DNA of 64,000 bases from Thermosynechococcaceae cyanobacterium Okahandja (GCA_041530395.1 CP136945.1:2542001-2606000); one strand, 5' to 3'; numbered from the stretch's first letter, positions 19,692-28,849 are shown. Program-made: numbers and translations. The notes: generated by a model not told the origin, from the letters alone.

Positions 19692-20831
19692 ATGAGAGTG
19701 TTACATATCATTACTAGCCTGAACGATGGCGGAGCTGAGGCAGTGCTCTTTCGTTTGGTGTCCCACAACTCCGAGAATATCCATGAGGTTATTTGTCTCA
19801 CAAACGAAGGAAAATATGGAGCATTGCTGCGAAATATTGGTGTTAAAGTGACCACACTCGATATGCCACGTGGTCAACTTACAGTAAGTGTTTTGCTGCA
19901 GTTATGGCGAGGTGTGAAATGCTCTAGTGCCGACGTGATCCAGACTTGGATGTATCACGCAGATTTGTTGGGTGGAATCGTTGGTAAATTGGCGGGCGTA
20001 CCCGTAGTCTGGGGCATTCGTAGTACAACGCTTAATTCAAGATACTCAGCAGGTACAACTTGGATCGCACGAATGTGCGCATTATTATCGCGCGGGGTAC
20101 CAGCGCGGATTGTGGCTTGTGCTAATGCTGCCTTACGAGTACACGGCAAGCTGGGCTATGACTTATCGCGAATGGCGGTGATTCCAAATGGTTATGACCT
20201 GTCGCGCTTTGCGCCGGATGGTGAGGCGCGGGTACGGCTGCGAAGCGAGTGGGGTGTTACCGAGCATATCCCCGTTATTGGCATGGTGGCACGATTTGAT
20301 CCCTATAAGGATCATAGTAACTTGATTACGGCACTTGGTCTTCTCAAAGAACGTGGTAGGTATTTCAAAACAGTACTCGTTGGGATGGGCATTGATGAAC
20401 ACAACCGAGACTTAGTAACTCAAATCCAATGTGCTGGTTTGAACAACAAGGTACAGCTTCTGGGTGAGCAACGGGATATCCCAAAAATTATGAGTGCGCT
20501 GGATATTCATACGCTCTCGTCATCTGCAGAAGCATTTCCTAACGTACTCGCTGAGGCGATGGCCTGTGGTACACCTTGTGTAGCCACTGACGTGGGTGAT
20601 GCTGCTTTTATTGTTAGGGATACAGGTTGGATTGTGCCACCGCGAGACAGCAGTGCACTGGCCAACGCTATTGAGTCAGCTTTGTCCGCATGGCAAGATC
20701 GTGAAGCGTGGCGTTGTCGGCAAGCGCGCTGTCGCGAGAGAATTGGGAGTGAATTCGATATCAAAGCAATGGTGCGTCGGTACTGCGATATCTGGGTGAC
20801 GGTGGTGAATAATGAGATACTGCAGCAGTGA
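19692..20831 (+). CDS. GT4-family glycosyltransferase
   Basis: A third GT4 enzyme in the row, about 379 residues from ATG 19692 (a TTG at 19677 would add five residues and overlap the previous stop). It has HIITSLNDGGAEAVLF at the N-terminus, IGMVARFDPYKDHSNLI, and SSSAEAFPNVLAEAMACGTP as the E-x7-E region. Three consecutive GT4 genes plus one GT-B-like gene suggest a repeating unit of four or five sugars, counting an initiating transferase that is not in the window. Confidence 0.86.
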   Translation: MRVLHIITSLNDGGAEAVLFRLVSHNSENIHEVICLTNEGKYGALLRNIGVKVTTLDMPRGQLTVSVLLQLWRGVKCSSADVIQTWMYHADLLGGIVGKLAGVPVVWGIRSTTLNSRYSAGTTWIARMCALLSRGVPARIVACANAALRVHGKLGYDLSRMAVIPNGYDLSRFAPDGEARVRLRSEWGVTEHIPVIGMVARFDPYKDHSNLITALGLLKERGRYFKTVLVGMGIDEHNRDLVTQIQCAGLNNKVQLLGEQRDIPKIMSALDIHTLSSSAEAFPNVLAEAMACGTPCVATDVGDAAFIVRDTGWIVPPRDSSALANAIESALSAWQDREAWRCRQARCRERIGSEFDIKAMVRRYCDIWVTVVNNEILQQ

Positions 20832-20890
20832 CCACTATTGTCTCTTAAGGTATGCTTAGTTTTTGTACTTGTCATGAACGGTAGCTTATT

Positions 20891-21715
20891 ATGAGTGACT
20901 TAACTGCTCAGGAATCCCACTTTTCCTTTGGCAAAAATTGGGCAGCATATGCCGAAAAGGTAACGGAAGGTGAAATTACAGAAGCTGAGCGAGGTCTTCA
21001 AAAATTGCTTGGCCAGCAACTAGACGGTTTGCGTTTTCTGGATATTGGTTGTGGCTCAGGGCTACATGCACTGGCAGCACTTCGACTGGGTGCACGTGAG
21101 GTAATTGCTGTGGATATCGACGCCGATTCGGTGGCAACAACGTGCTTACTCCTTGAACGCTGGTTGCCAAACGCAGCCTTTCGGGTAGAGTGTCAAAGCG
21201 TATTCGACCTTAATCCCGAAGTAATGGGAAAGTTCGACGTGGTCTATTCTTGGGGTGTACTGCATCATACAGGGGATATGTTGCGTGCTTTGCGACAAGC
21301 AAGCGAACTAGTGATGGAGGGAGGAAGATTTGCTTGTGCTCTTTACAGGCGGACTTGGATGGACTGGTTCTGGCGCTCAGAAAAGTCTTGGTATGCTCAA
21401 GCTTCTATCAGTGCGCAAACGCGAGCGCGAGCTATCTACCAGCTTGGGTTTCGATTAGCATTGGCTGCTAATGGCCGAAGTTACAGTGAATACGTAGCAA
21501 ATTACCGTACTCGAGGAATGCATTTTGAGCATGATGTGCATGACTGGCTGGGTGGCTGGCCTTATGAGACTATTAGCCCAGGAGAGGTAGAAGCCCAGAT
21601 GCGTGCAATCGGTTTTGTGCCCGAGCAAATTTTTGCTACAAGGGGACGTTTCGGGGGGCGACATCTGGGGTTATTTGGTTCAGGATGCGATGAATACGTT
21701 TATCGACGGGTCTGA
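20891..21715 (+). CDS. Class I SAM-dependent methyltransferase
   Basis: A 274-residue methyltransferase with motif I FLDIGCGSGLHALAALRLGA at about residues 50-69, VIAVDID with the acidic residue binding SAM ribose, and VVYSWGVLHHTGDM as motif IV. The hydrophobic and tryptophan-rich middle (RRTWMDWFWRSEKSW) is unusual and may touch a membrane-bound or lipid-linked acceptor; that is a guess. It is the last intact biosynthetic gene of the island; the toxin-antitoxin debris starts directly after its stop. Confidence 0.83.
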   Translation: MSDLTAQESHFSFGKNWAAYAEKVTEGEITEAERGLQKLLGQQLDGLRFLDIGCGSGLHALAALRLGAREVIAVDIDADSVATTCLLLERWLPNAAFRVECQSVFDLNPEVMGKFDVVYSWGVLHHTGDMLRALRQASELVMEGGRFACALYRRTWMDWFWRSEKSWYAQASISAQTRARAIYQLGFRLALAANGRSYSEYVANYRTRGMHFEHDVHDWLGGWPYETISPGEVEAQMRAIGFVPEQIFATRGRFGGRHLGLFGSGCDEYVYRRV

Positions 21716-21727
21716 GTAAATGAGTAA

Positions 21728-21874
21728 TCGTGCCCTATCCTGCGTGAAGCGCTTTCTCAACCGGTTTCGTCGGCTCCGATGGGTCGGCGTTTGCGTGAGC
21801 ACTTTGCCGGGGTTGTCAGCGAGGAATTCGCTTTACCTGACTGCCATGTCCCGCGTACGCCGCCCAGTGTGTAG
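21728..21874 (+). pseudogene. Remnant of a FitA/VapB-type antitoxin (C-terminal part)
   Basis: An open frame after a stop at 21725 encodes a piece beginning CPILREALSQP and continuing PMGRRLREHFAGVV. The ILREAL and later R-L-R-x-x-F pattern resembles the C-terminal half of FitA-like ribbon-helix-helix antitoxins, from memory. The DNA-binding N-terminus is absent. It ends 8 bases before the toxin remnant, the usual order for an antitoxin-toxin pair. The truncation seems to coincide with the end of the methyltransferase gene, pointing to a recombination junction. Confidence 0.45.
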
Positions 21875-21882
21875 GTTGGGTT

Positions 21883-22184
21883 GTGATTCTGCTCGACACC
21901 AACGTACTCTCGGAGTTTATGCACCCGGATCCGAGCAGCAAGATTTATTTGTTGCTGTACAAGCCATGTTCGATGAAGACTTCGCCGGACGTTGTTTATC
22001 TTTTGACGAAGCAGCCGCCATACACTATGCGCAGATCGCTGCTCACAGGATACGGTTAGGTCGCCCGATGACCGTTGAAGCTGCTCAGATTGCCGCCAAT
22101 GCGTTAGCGAGCCGTATGGTGTTGGCCACACGCAATGTGCGAGAGTATGAACAAATCAACGGTCTGATGATTGCCAATCCTTGG
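21883..22184 (+). pseudogene. Remnant of a PIN-domain toxin (VapC/FitB type)
   Basis: A GTG at 21883 opens a frame VILLDTNVLSEFMHPDPSS, the classical PIN N-terminus with the first active-site aspartate. That frame soon stops. In a different frame the C-terminal half follows: AMFDEDFAGRCLSFDEAAA, then LATRNVREYE and ANPW, the usual PIN ending. About 40 residues between the halves, including an active-site acidic position, are missing. The long open frame from 21720 to 22355 is therefore an accidental fusion, not a gene. Confidence 0.68.
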
Positions 22185-22345
22185 GTTGCTCCGAACAAGT
22201 GCCTCAGTGTGTCACTAAGATGGCTTGCGAGTCTTCGCCAAGTAGGTTTTTGGGTGAACATATTACGGATCAAGAATGAGCTACGACATCCGCTGGCAAC
22301 AGCGCTTTCAGAACTACCAACGCGCCTTGCGTCAGGTGACATCCT

Positions 22346-22374
22346 CCCGCGCTGACCCTACTGGTACAGCGCAG
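22346..22374. repeat. Hairpin copy 1, direct repeat of the hairpin at 22661
   Basis: GCGCTG at 22349-22354 pairs with CAGCGC at 22367-22372 over a 12-base loop containing GGTA. The same arrangement, with the same ACC...GGTACAGCGC core, recurs about 315 bases downstream. Confidence 0.6.
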
Positions 22375-22660
22375 GCTTCCCAACTTCACGATTGGACATT
22401 CCTGCCCCACGCCACTTATCTAGGTCAACGACCCCCGACAGAACGACTTGAAAGGCGGTTTCCCTTCCCCAGAGTCCCTGGGTACTGATCGAATCAGAAA
22501 CATCAGCATATTATGCACAATTCCCGAACCTTGGAGGTCCCGGCAATGCCTGACTTTCACTCTCAATCGGTGGGCTGCAAACCGAACCTATCTTATCACA
22601 TTGAACCCCAAAAAAGTCTAGTGCTTTATCCCAATCAACAAGTGCGGGGAGTCCATGTAT

Positions 22661-22691
22661 CCCGACGCTGACCTTTCAGGTACAGCGCGGG
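22661..22691. repeat. Hairpin copy 2, direct repeat of the hairpin at 22346
   Basis: CCCGACGCTG at 22661-22670 pairs with CAGCGCGGG at 22683-22691, a nine-pair stem with one bulged A. It is a better-preserved version of copy 1 in the same orientation and lies close to the right junction of the element. Confidence 0.6.
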
Positions 22692-22939
22692 ACTTATTGC
22701 TCCCCGAACCCCTCATTAGTTGAAGGTATTCAGGGACTGGTGGGTTCCCGCAGTACGGTACGGGAGGCGTTTAAGCGCGGGCTCATCAGTGACGGAGAGG
22801 TGTGGATGGACATGATTGACAAGCGCAGCCTTTCCAGTCACACTTACAACGAAGCTGTGGCCTTGGCTATCGTGGAGGCGGTGGTGAATCGTTACTATCC
22901 GGCTTTTCTGGAACTGAAACGACGCTTTTTAGGTGAGGT

Positions 22940-23275
22940 GTGAGCCAGTCTGATTTTGGTTTATCTGCCGTTACAATTGCAGCCATACGCCAAATCTTGG
23001 CGCAGGATTCAGCGGTGGAGCTAGCGGTTTTGTTTGGCTCGCGCGCTAAGGGGACACACCGACCTAGCTCGGACATCGACCTTGTCTTGGTTGGGGCGAA
23101 GTTGGATATCGACAGGCTAGGGCGTCTGACTCGGCAGTTGGAAGAATCATCGATTCCCTACCAAATTGATCTGTGCTGGCTGCAGACGATCAATAACCCT
23201 GCACTACTTGGGCACATCGAGCGGGTGGGCAAGGTATTTTATGTGCGGAATGCTCTGCACGACGAGAGCACTTAG
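22940..23275 (+). CDS. Minimal nucleotidyltransferase (MNT, MntA-like antitoxin type)
   Basis: A 111-residue nucleotidyltransferase with the core LFGSRAKGTHRPSSDIDLVL: the GSRAKG loop and paired aspartates that bind metal and nucleotide, plus a third aspartate in YQIDLCW. In HEPN/MNT modules such proteins neutralise the HEPN partner, in characterised cases by adenylylating it (family knowledge). GTG 22940 overlaps the stop of the broken partner gene. The catalytic residues are intact although the partner is disrupted, so this may be a surviving orphan antitoxin. Confidence 0.78.
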   Translation: MSQSDFGLSAVTIAAIRQILAQDSAVELAVLFGSRAKGTHRPSSDIDLVLVGAKLDIDRLGRLTRQLEESSIPYQIDLCWLQTINNPALLGHIERVGKVFYVRNALHDEST

Positions 23276-23289
23276 GGAGGCGAGGGGTT

Positions 23290-25242
23290 ATGTGTGGATT
23301 GACGGGATTTTGGCAACAGGGGGGCTGCTCGCACGATGAAGCAGTCACTCTTGTGCGGCGAATGACCGATACCCTAGTCCACCGCGGTCCAGATGATTTT
23401 GGGGAATGGGTTGATGAGGCGGCAGGGATGGCAATGGGTCACCGGCGGCTTTCGATCCTTGACCTTTCCCCTGCGGGGCACCAGCCGATGGTATCCGCTT
23501 CGGGTCGCTACGTGATTGCCTACAATGGTGAGATTTACAACCACCTTGAACTGCGGCGAGACTTAGAGGCCCAGGGCGCGGCTCCTCCTTGGCGAGGGCA
23601 TTCAGATACGGAAACGTTACTAGCAGCAATTGAAGCGTGGGGGGTCAAGAACACACTTCAACGCTGTGTGGGCATGTTTGCTTTTGCTCTCTGGAACCGT
23701 GACAGCCGCCTACTGACACTGGCTCGCGATCGCCTTGGCGAAAAGCCACTGTACTACGGTTGGCAGCAGGGCGTGTTTTTATTTGGCTCTGAGCTAAAGG
23801 CACTGCGCGCCCATCCTGCATTTGTGGGTGAAATTGAACGAGACGCACTCGCTCTCTTTTTCCGGTACAACTACATTCCGGCACCCTACTCGATTTATGA
23901 AGATGTTTTTAAGCTGCCACCGGGAACGTACCTAGAAGTTGCAGGGACGCAGAGCACTCAGCCCATTCCCTACTGGTCGTTTGCGGACAGTGTGGCCAAA
24001 GGGCAAGCTCACCCCTTTTCTGACTCTGAGACCGACGCTGTCAACGAACTAGAACGGCTGCTCCAGCAGGCAGTTGCCGGACAAATGCTGGCTGATGTAC
24101 CGTTGGGGGCATTTTTATCGGGAGGGATTGACTCCTCAACGGTTGTGGCTCTGATGCAGGCACAGTCAAAGCAGCCTGTGCGCACGTTCACGATTGGGTT
24201 TCGTGAAGGCGAGTACAATGAAGCGAAACATGCCAAAACGGTGGCGCGGTACTTGGGCACGGATCATACCGAGCTATACGTAACGCCCCAAGAGGCGATG
24301 GGGGTGATTCCTCGCTTGCCTGAACTCTACGATGAGCCGTTTGCTGACTCCTCGCAAATTCCAACGTTTTTAGTGGCCCAGCTTGCACGGCAGCACGTTA
24401 CCGTCAGTCTTTCAGGGGATGGTGGTGATGAGTTGTTTGGTGGCTACAACCGTTACTTTTTGGTTGATCGTTTGTGGCGGCGTATAGGGTGGATGCCTAA
24501 AGGGTTACGTACCTCCCTGTCCTCCCTTTTAACTGCATTGCCCCCAAAGTACTGGAATCATCTCTTTTCTGTCTTTAGCCACCTGCTACCCCAGCGCTAT
24601 CGCTATGCTAATCCGGGGGATAAGCTGCACAAGCTTGCCGAAGTGTTGAATGCTGCTGAGCCGGAGGCGATCTATTATGCACTAGTGTCTCACTGGAAAA
24701 CACCCTCTTCCCTTGTTTTAGGCACTACAGAGCCACCTACAGTGCCCACGCAAGAACAGCCTTGGTTACAAGGGGCCGATTTCCGCCACCGTATGATGGC
24801 ACTGGATACCCTAAGTTACCTACCCGATGACATTCTGGTGAAAGTGGATCGGGTTGCAATGGGGGTCAGTTTGGAAACTCGGGTGCCGCTGCTGGATCAT
24901 CGGCTGGTTGAGTTTGCGTGGCAACTACCCGTTGGGCTGAAAATTCGCAATGGCCAAGGCAAATGGCTGTTACGCCAAGTGCTTTACCGCTATGTCCCTC
25001 AGGAGCTTATCGAGCGACCTAAAATGGGCTTTGGAGTGCCAATTGATCACTGGCTGCGGGGAGAATTACGGGATTGGGCAGAGGATTTACTCAATGAACA
25101 TCGGCTGCGGGAGGCGGGCTACCTGAACCCACAACCGGTGCGACAATTGTGGGACGAGCACTTGTCTGGCCGACGGAACTGGCAGTTTCACCTGTGGGAT
25201 GTCTTAATGTGGCAGGCTTGGTATCGGGCAACAGTGGGTTAG
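23290..25242 (+). CDS. asnB: Asparagine synthetase (glutamine-hydrolysing) or homologous amidotransferase (second copy)
   Basis: A 650-residue AsnB-type protein: MCGLTGFW with the Cys2 nucleophile, RGPDDFGEW, YNGEIYNHLELR, and the synthetase loop FLSGGIDSSTVVALM. GDGGDELFGGYNRYF and MGVSLETRVPLLDH are typical of bona fide AsnB. It contains a HIP1 site at 23726, the first after a gap of 22 kb, so this gene looks resident rather than imported. It may make asparagine, while the copy at 10883 serves the glycan; the sequence alone cannot settle which does what. Confidence 0.87.
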   Translation: MCGLTGFWQQGGCSHDEAVTLVRRMTDTLVHRGPDDFGEWVDEAAGMAMGHRRLSILDLSPAGHQPMVSASGRYVIAYNGEIYNHLELRRDLEAQGAAPPWRGHSDTETLLAAIEAWGVKNTLQRCVGMFAFALWNRDSRLLTLARDRLGEKPLYYGWQQGVFLFGSELKALRAHPAFVGEIERDALALFFRYNYIPAPYSIYEDVFKLPPGTYLEVAGTQSTQPIPYWSFADSVAKGQAHPFSDSETDAVNELERLLQQAVAGQMLADVPLGAFLSGGIDSSTVVALMQAQSKQPVRTFTIGFREGEYNEAKHAKTVARYLGTDHTELYVTPQEAMGVIPRLPELYDEPFADSSQIPTFLVAQLARQHVTVSLSGDGGDELFGGYNRYFLVDRLWRRIGWMPKGLRTSLSSLLTALPPKYWNHLFSVFSHLLPQRYRYANPGDKLHKLAEVLNAAEPEAIYYALVSHWKTPSSLVLGTTEPPTVPTQEQPWLQGADFRHRMMALDTLSYLPDDILVKVDRVAMGVSLETRVPLLDHRLVEFAWQLPVGLKIRNGQGKWLLRQVLYRYVPQELIERPKMGFGVPIDHWLRGELRDWAEDLLNEHRLREAGYLNPQPVRQLWDEHLSGRRNWQFHLWDVLMWQAWYRATVG

Positions 25243-25271
25243 GTTCTCCAGTGAGGTTGACCAACAACTCT

Positions 25272-25940
25272 ATGGGTATTCCAACGCAAACATTAACAAC
25301 TTGCATTTGGTGTGCAGCAGAACCCTGTGCCCATGAACTCTCCGCCGAACAGGTTAAAGATCAGGTGGTGCCGCTGTTACAGCAGGCGAATCCGGCAGCC
25401 GTGATTGAGGTGGCGGTACTCGAGAACTCTAGTGCCTATTCTCCTTCCCCCGATCGCCTCGAGTACTGTTTGACGTTGATGGCTCCCTCGTCAGTGGCGG
25501 CATGGCAGCAGTGTCAAAATGTGGTAGGTTTGCGCGCTCAGGTGGCGCAGTGGGGGATTCCTGTGGCAGAGGGGGGGGCGTATCAATTGCCGCTTGCGCA
25601 GACGGCAAAAGGAACGCTCTTTGGTGAGGTGGTGGGTTGTGTGGACGGTCGGTGGCAGTTGCCAATTCATGGGAGCGATCGCCACCGCCAGGCGCTTTAC
25701 CGTCTTGGCCGACAATTATTGGATGCCCTTGATGCACCCGTGGGCTGCTATTTCCTGCAATTTAGCTGGGACAAAGGGGTGGTATTTGATCGGTTATGGC
25801 CGTTTCCCACGGTAGCGGCGTTGGCCAGTGTGGGCGTGCAAACCCCCGATTGGTTCACCGCCTATTACCGCTGCTTGGCGGGACAACCCCTGCGGGATTT
25901 GCGCATCCCCGATTTGGGGGCAGTGCCCCGGCTAGAATAA
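25272..25940 (+). CDS. Conserved hypothetical protein, function unknown
   Basis: I do not recognise this 222-residue protein. It has a cysteine-containing start CIWCAAEPCAHE, an acidic and alanine-rich middle with no clear enzyme motif, and aromatic-rich segments near residues 165-200 (YFLQFSWDKG, DRLWPFPTVAAL). No signal peptide or membrane segment is visible. ATG 25272 is preferred; the open frame extends upstream into asnB. It lies 30 bases before the split dnaE half, and the conserved-looking spacing suggests a shared transcript, though no link to DNA replication is evident. Confidence 0.6.
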   Translation: MGIPTQTLTTCIWCAAEPCAHELSAEQVKDQVVPLLQQANPAAVIEVAVLENSSAYSPSPDRLEYCLTLMAPSSVAAWQQCQNVVGLRAQVAQWGIPVAEGGAYQLPLAQTAKGTLFGEVVGCVDGRWQLPIHGSDRHRQALYRLGRQLLDALDAPVGCYFLQFSWDKGVVFDRLWPFPTVAALASVGVQTPDWFTAYYRCLAGQPLRDLRIPDLGAVPRLE

Positions 25941-25970
25941 AGGGCAGTAGTTTGTGGGATAGACATAGCA

Positions 25971-26075
25971 GTGAAAATTATTGGCCGACGGGTCGTAGGT
26001 TGGGAAGCCGTTTATGACATTGGCTTGGCGGCAGACCATAACTTCTTGCTGGCCAACGGCGTAATTGCGGCCAAT
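25971..26075 (+). other. DnaE split intein, C-terminal fragment (Int-C)
   Basis: Codons 1-35 form the intein fragment; the final Asn35 should cyclise and Cys36 accept the N-extein. The blocks [16 protein letters not shown] and AAN fit the DnaE split intein family. It resembles those of thermophilic cyanobacteria as I remember them. Confidence 0.95.
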
Positions 26076-27314
26076 TGCTTTAATAAATCTCACTCTACAG
26101 CTTACGGCTACGTCACCTACCAAACGGCCTTTCTGAAGGCAAATTTTCCGGTGGAGTACATGGCGGCGCTGCTGACGTCCAATAGCGGCGATCAGGATAA
26201 GGTGCAGCGCTACATTGCCACCTGCTTGAGTATGGGGATTGAGGTGCTGCCGCCGGATGTCAATCGATCGCGCATTGACTTTACGCCAGTGGATGAAAAA
26301 ATTCTCTTTGGCTTATCGGCGGTACGCAATGTGGGTCAAGGAGCCATTGAAGCTATTCTGGCGGCGCGGGAAGAGGGGGGGGCGTTCCAAAGCCTTGCTG
26401 ACTTTTGCGATCGCGTCGATAGCCGTGTGCTGAACCGTCGTGCCCTTGAAGCCCTAATTAACTGTGGTGCCATGGATGCCCTCCACCCGCAGCGGAACCG
26501 CCGCCAACTGCTGGTGGATTTACCCCTAGTGTTGGACTGGGCACAGGGGCGCGCCAAGGATCGCGCCATTGGTCAGGTGAATCTCTTTGATCTGATGGGG
26601 GGCAGCACCAGTCAGGAGCCTACCGGCAGTTATGATCCGGCTCCGACGGCTGCGCCGGTACCGGATTTACCGGAATCGGAAAAGTTACGCCAAGAAAAGG
26701 AATTGCTCGGCTTTTACGTTTCTAACCATCCCCTGAAGGATGTACGTCGCCCAGCAGCCATGATTGCCCCCATTAGTCTCGGAGACTTGGAACACTACAG
26801 CGGCGAGGGCATGATTAGCGCCATTGTCTTACTGACAGAGCTAAAGCCCATTACCACCAAAAAAGGGGATCGGATGGCGATCGCCCAGTTGGAGGATTTG
26901 ACGGGACAGGCAGAGGCGGTGATCTTTCCCAAGGCCTACGAGCGCATTCACGAACACCTACAGCCGGATCACCGCTTACTGGTGTGGGGCAGCCTCGATC
27001 ACCGCGAGGAACGCCTCCAGTTAGTCATTGAAGATGCCGAACCCCTAGAGGAGGTGAAACTGGTCATGGTGCAACTGCCGGTGGAGAAAGCAAGCGATAT
27101 CCAAGCACAAAATCGCCTCTCGGAGGTCCTCAAGCAGCAGGTGGGAGACCTGCCCAAAGTACCCGTTGTCGTGAAAGTCACCGATGGCCGCCACCACCAG
27201 TACGTGCGCCTCGGTGCCCAGTTCCGCGTGGAGGATGCCGATCGCACCCGCCGTGCCCTGAGCAGTGCCGGTTTTGAGGCGGAGGCCAGCGAACTCCTCA
27301 GCCTGAAGCTCTAG
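25971..27314 (+). CDS. dnaE-C: DNA polymerase III alpha subunit, C-terminal half, preceded by split intein C-part
   Basis: In many cyanobacteria dnaE is divided in two and the halves are joined by protein trans-splicing. This product starts with a 35-residue intein C-part ending [13 protein letters not shown], directly followed by the extein [20 protein letters not shown], where Cys36 is the +1 nucleophile. The remaining 412 residues are the C-terminal DnaE region, including the helix-hairpin-helix-like segment [17 protein letters not shown] and the OB-fold around [20 protein letters not shown]. The start codon is GTG. The N-terminal half of dnaE is not in the window. The stop shares CTAG with the convergent sufS gene. 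Confidence 0.96.
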   Translation: MKIIGRRVVGWEAVYDIGLAADHNFLLANGVIAANCFNKSHSTAYGYVTYQTAFLKANFPVEYMAALLTSNSGDQDKVQRYIATCLSMGIEVLPPDVNRSRIDFTPVDEKILFGLSAVRNVGQGAIEAILAAREEGGAFQSLADFCDRVDSRVLNRRALEALINCGAMDALHPQRNRRQLLVDLPLVLDWAQGRAKDRAIGQVNLFDLMGGSTSQEPTGSYDPAPTAAPVPDLPESEKLRQEKELLGFYVSNHPLKDVRRPAAMIAPISLGDLEHYSGEGMISAIVLLTELKPITTKKGDRMAIAQLEDLTGQAEAVIFPKAYERIHEHLQPDHRLLVWGSLDHREERLQLVIEDAEPLEEVKLVMVQLPVEKASDIQAQNRLSEVLKQQVGDLPKVPVVVKVTDGRHHQYVRLGAQFRVEDADRTRRALSSAGFEAEASELLSLKL

Positions 27315-28561
27315 GCAAACACCTCGCCAAAGAACTCAATCGCCTCACCAAGGGCGGCAATAAACTGATCAATCTCCTCACGGGTATTGTAGAAGTACAA
27401 ACTGGCTCGGGCAGTGGACTGAACCCCCAAGTAGCGGTGTAGCGGTTGGGTGCAGTGGTGCCCGGCGCGGATGGCAATCCCGGCCTGATCCAAAATGGTT
27501 GAGAGATCGTGGGGATGCACCTCCCCGACCGTAAAGCTGGCTAAGGCCGCCCGATCGCCCGATGGAGGGCCATAGACTGTAACACTGGGCAGGGTCTGTA
27601 ACCTTGCAAAGAGGTAGTCCGTCAGTTCCTGTTCGTAGGCGTGGATGCGCTCCATCCCCCACTGGTTTAGGTAGTCAATGGCCGCCCCAAGGGCGATCGC
27701 CTCGGCAATGGCGGGGGTGCCCGCCTCAAACTTATGGGGAATATCGGCGTAGGTGGCATGATCGAGGAACACATCGGCAATCATCTCACCGCCCCCCAGA
27801 AAGGGCGGCATCTGCCGCAATAGCTCCGCCCGCCCCCACAAAAAGCCAATACCGGTGGGGGCACACATCTTATGGCCCGAGGCCACCAGCCAGTCACAGC
27901 CCAACTGCTGCACATCCACCGGTAGGTGGGGCACACTTTGGCAGGCATCCACCAAGACCCGCGCCCCCTTCCCGTGAGCAAGGCGGACAATGTCGGGAAT
28001 TGGGTTCACACAGCCGAGGGTATTCGAGACATGGGCCACCGCCACCAAGCGGGTGCGATCGCTCAGTAAACGCTCGTAATGCGCCAAATCAAACGTTTGC
28101 TCCGGCGTTAACTCAACAAACTTGAGTTGGGCACCCGTCTGCTGCGCCACAAACTGCCACGGAATTAAATTGCTGTGGTGCTCCATCACCGTGAGGATGA
28201 TCTCATCCCCCGCCTGGAGTGTGGTCATCCCCCAACTGCGCGCCACGAGGTTAATGGCTTCGCTGGCATTGCGGGTATAGATCACTTCGGCAGCACTGGC
28301 GGCATTGATAAACTCGGCAACTTTTTCCCGCGCCCCTTCGTAAGCGGTGGTGGCTTGGGCACTGAGCGTGTGTACCCCCCGATGCACATTGGCATTGTAG
28401 TGGCGGTAGTACTCCTCAAGGGCATTTAAGACCGCTAAGGGCTTTTGGGACGTGGCCGCATTGTCGAAGTAAATCAGGGGGCGATCGTGTACCTGCTGCG
28501 CCAAAATCGGAAAGTCAGCACGGCACAGATCAGCAAGGGAGCGGCTAGAGGCGATCGTCAT
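27311..28561 (-). CDS. sufS: Cysteine desulfurase, SufS/CsdA type
   Basis: SufS takes sulfur from cysteine for iron-sulfur cluster assembly, using PLP. The 416-residue protein contains [15 protein letters not shown] near residue 32, [10 protein letters not shown] with the PLP-stacking histidine, [13 protein letters not shown], and [16 protein letters not shown] with the Schiff-base lysine. The active-site cysteine lies in [11 protein letters not shown] near the C-terminus. ATG 28561 is preferred over 28597 because it gives the usual N-terminal length. The gene is convergent with dnaE-C and the two stops overlap in the palindrome CTAG. Other suf genes are not seen here. Confidence 0.93.
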   Translation of the reverse strand: MTIASSRSLADLCRADFPILAQQVHDRPLIYFDNAATSQKPLAVLNALEEYYRHYNANVHRGVHTLSAQATTAYEGAREKVAEFINAASAAEVIYTRNASEAINLVARSWGMTTLQAGDEIILTVMEHHSNLIPWQFVAQQTGAQLKFVELTPEQTFDLAHYERLLSDRTRLVAVAHVSNTLGCVNPIPDIVRLAHGKGARVLVDACQSVPHLPVDVQQLGCDWLVASGHKMCAPTGIGFLWGRAELLRQMPPFLGGGEMIADVFLDHATYADIPHKFEAGTPAIAEAIALGAAIDYLNQWGMERIHAYEQELTDYLFARLQTLPSVTVYGPPSGDRAALASFTVGEVHPHDLSTILDQAGIAIRAGHHCTQPLHRYLGVQSTARASLYFYNTREEIDQFIAALGEAIEFFGEVFA

Positions 28562-28849
28562 GATTGAACCCGTTACAGCAAAACAGTGGATGGGCACCGT
28601 CTAGTTCCTACTATACTCTTCCCTTTTGCCCCAAACACGACCCTAGCCGACCCGCCCATTAAAGGTCTCTATTGCGATCCCCACACCTTATAAATGTCAT
28701 GATTTTCTGACGTATGATCCCCGCAATCGGGTAAATTGTGTAGCCAGTCCTGAATATTACGTCTTATTGCCTTGACGGCGGTGGATTTTTTTGCCAAATA
28801 TGAAGGGCAAGGGATAGCAAGGTCTATCAACACTACTTAGGAGGCACCT

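Larger units (their letters stand above)
22338..22715. mobile_element. IS200/IS605-like end sequences or palindrome-carrying miniature element
   Basis: This 375-base segment sits inside the broken HI0074-like gene and has no open frame of its own. It carries two near-copies of a GCGCTG...CAGCGC hairpin, one at each end, in the style of the subterminal hairpins of IS200/IS605-type elements. No transposase is left. I infer a decayed or miniature element; because coding sequence is also missing at the site, simple insertion alone does not explain it. Confidence 0.45.
22276..22943 (+). pseudogene. HI0074-type nucleotidyltransferase partner (HEPN-like), interrupted
   Basis: The N-terminus MSYDIRWQQRFQNYQRAL at 22276 and the C-terminal part GIQGLVGSRSTVREAF to 22943 belong to one family, the HI0074-like helical partner of minimal nucleotidyltransferases. 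Between them about 375 bases of unrelated DNA replace roughly 50 expected residues. The tail, including SSHTYNEAVA, is well preserved. A truncated product could still be made from an internal start, but the full fold is broken. The intact partner nucleotidyltransferase follows with a 4-base overlap (GTGA). Confidence 0.68.

Noticed and set aside
21720-22355. A 211-codon open frame that could be taken for a novel gene
   Set aside because: Its middle is the C-terminal half of a PIN toxin whose N-terminus is in another frame, and its first 50 codons overlap an antitoxin remnant read in a different frame. It is an accidental fusion.
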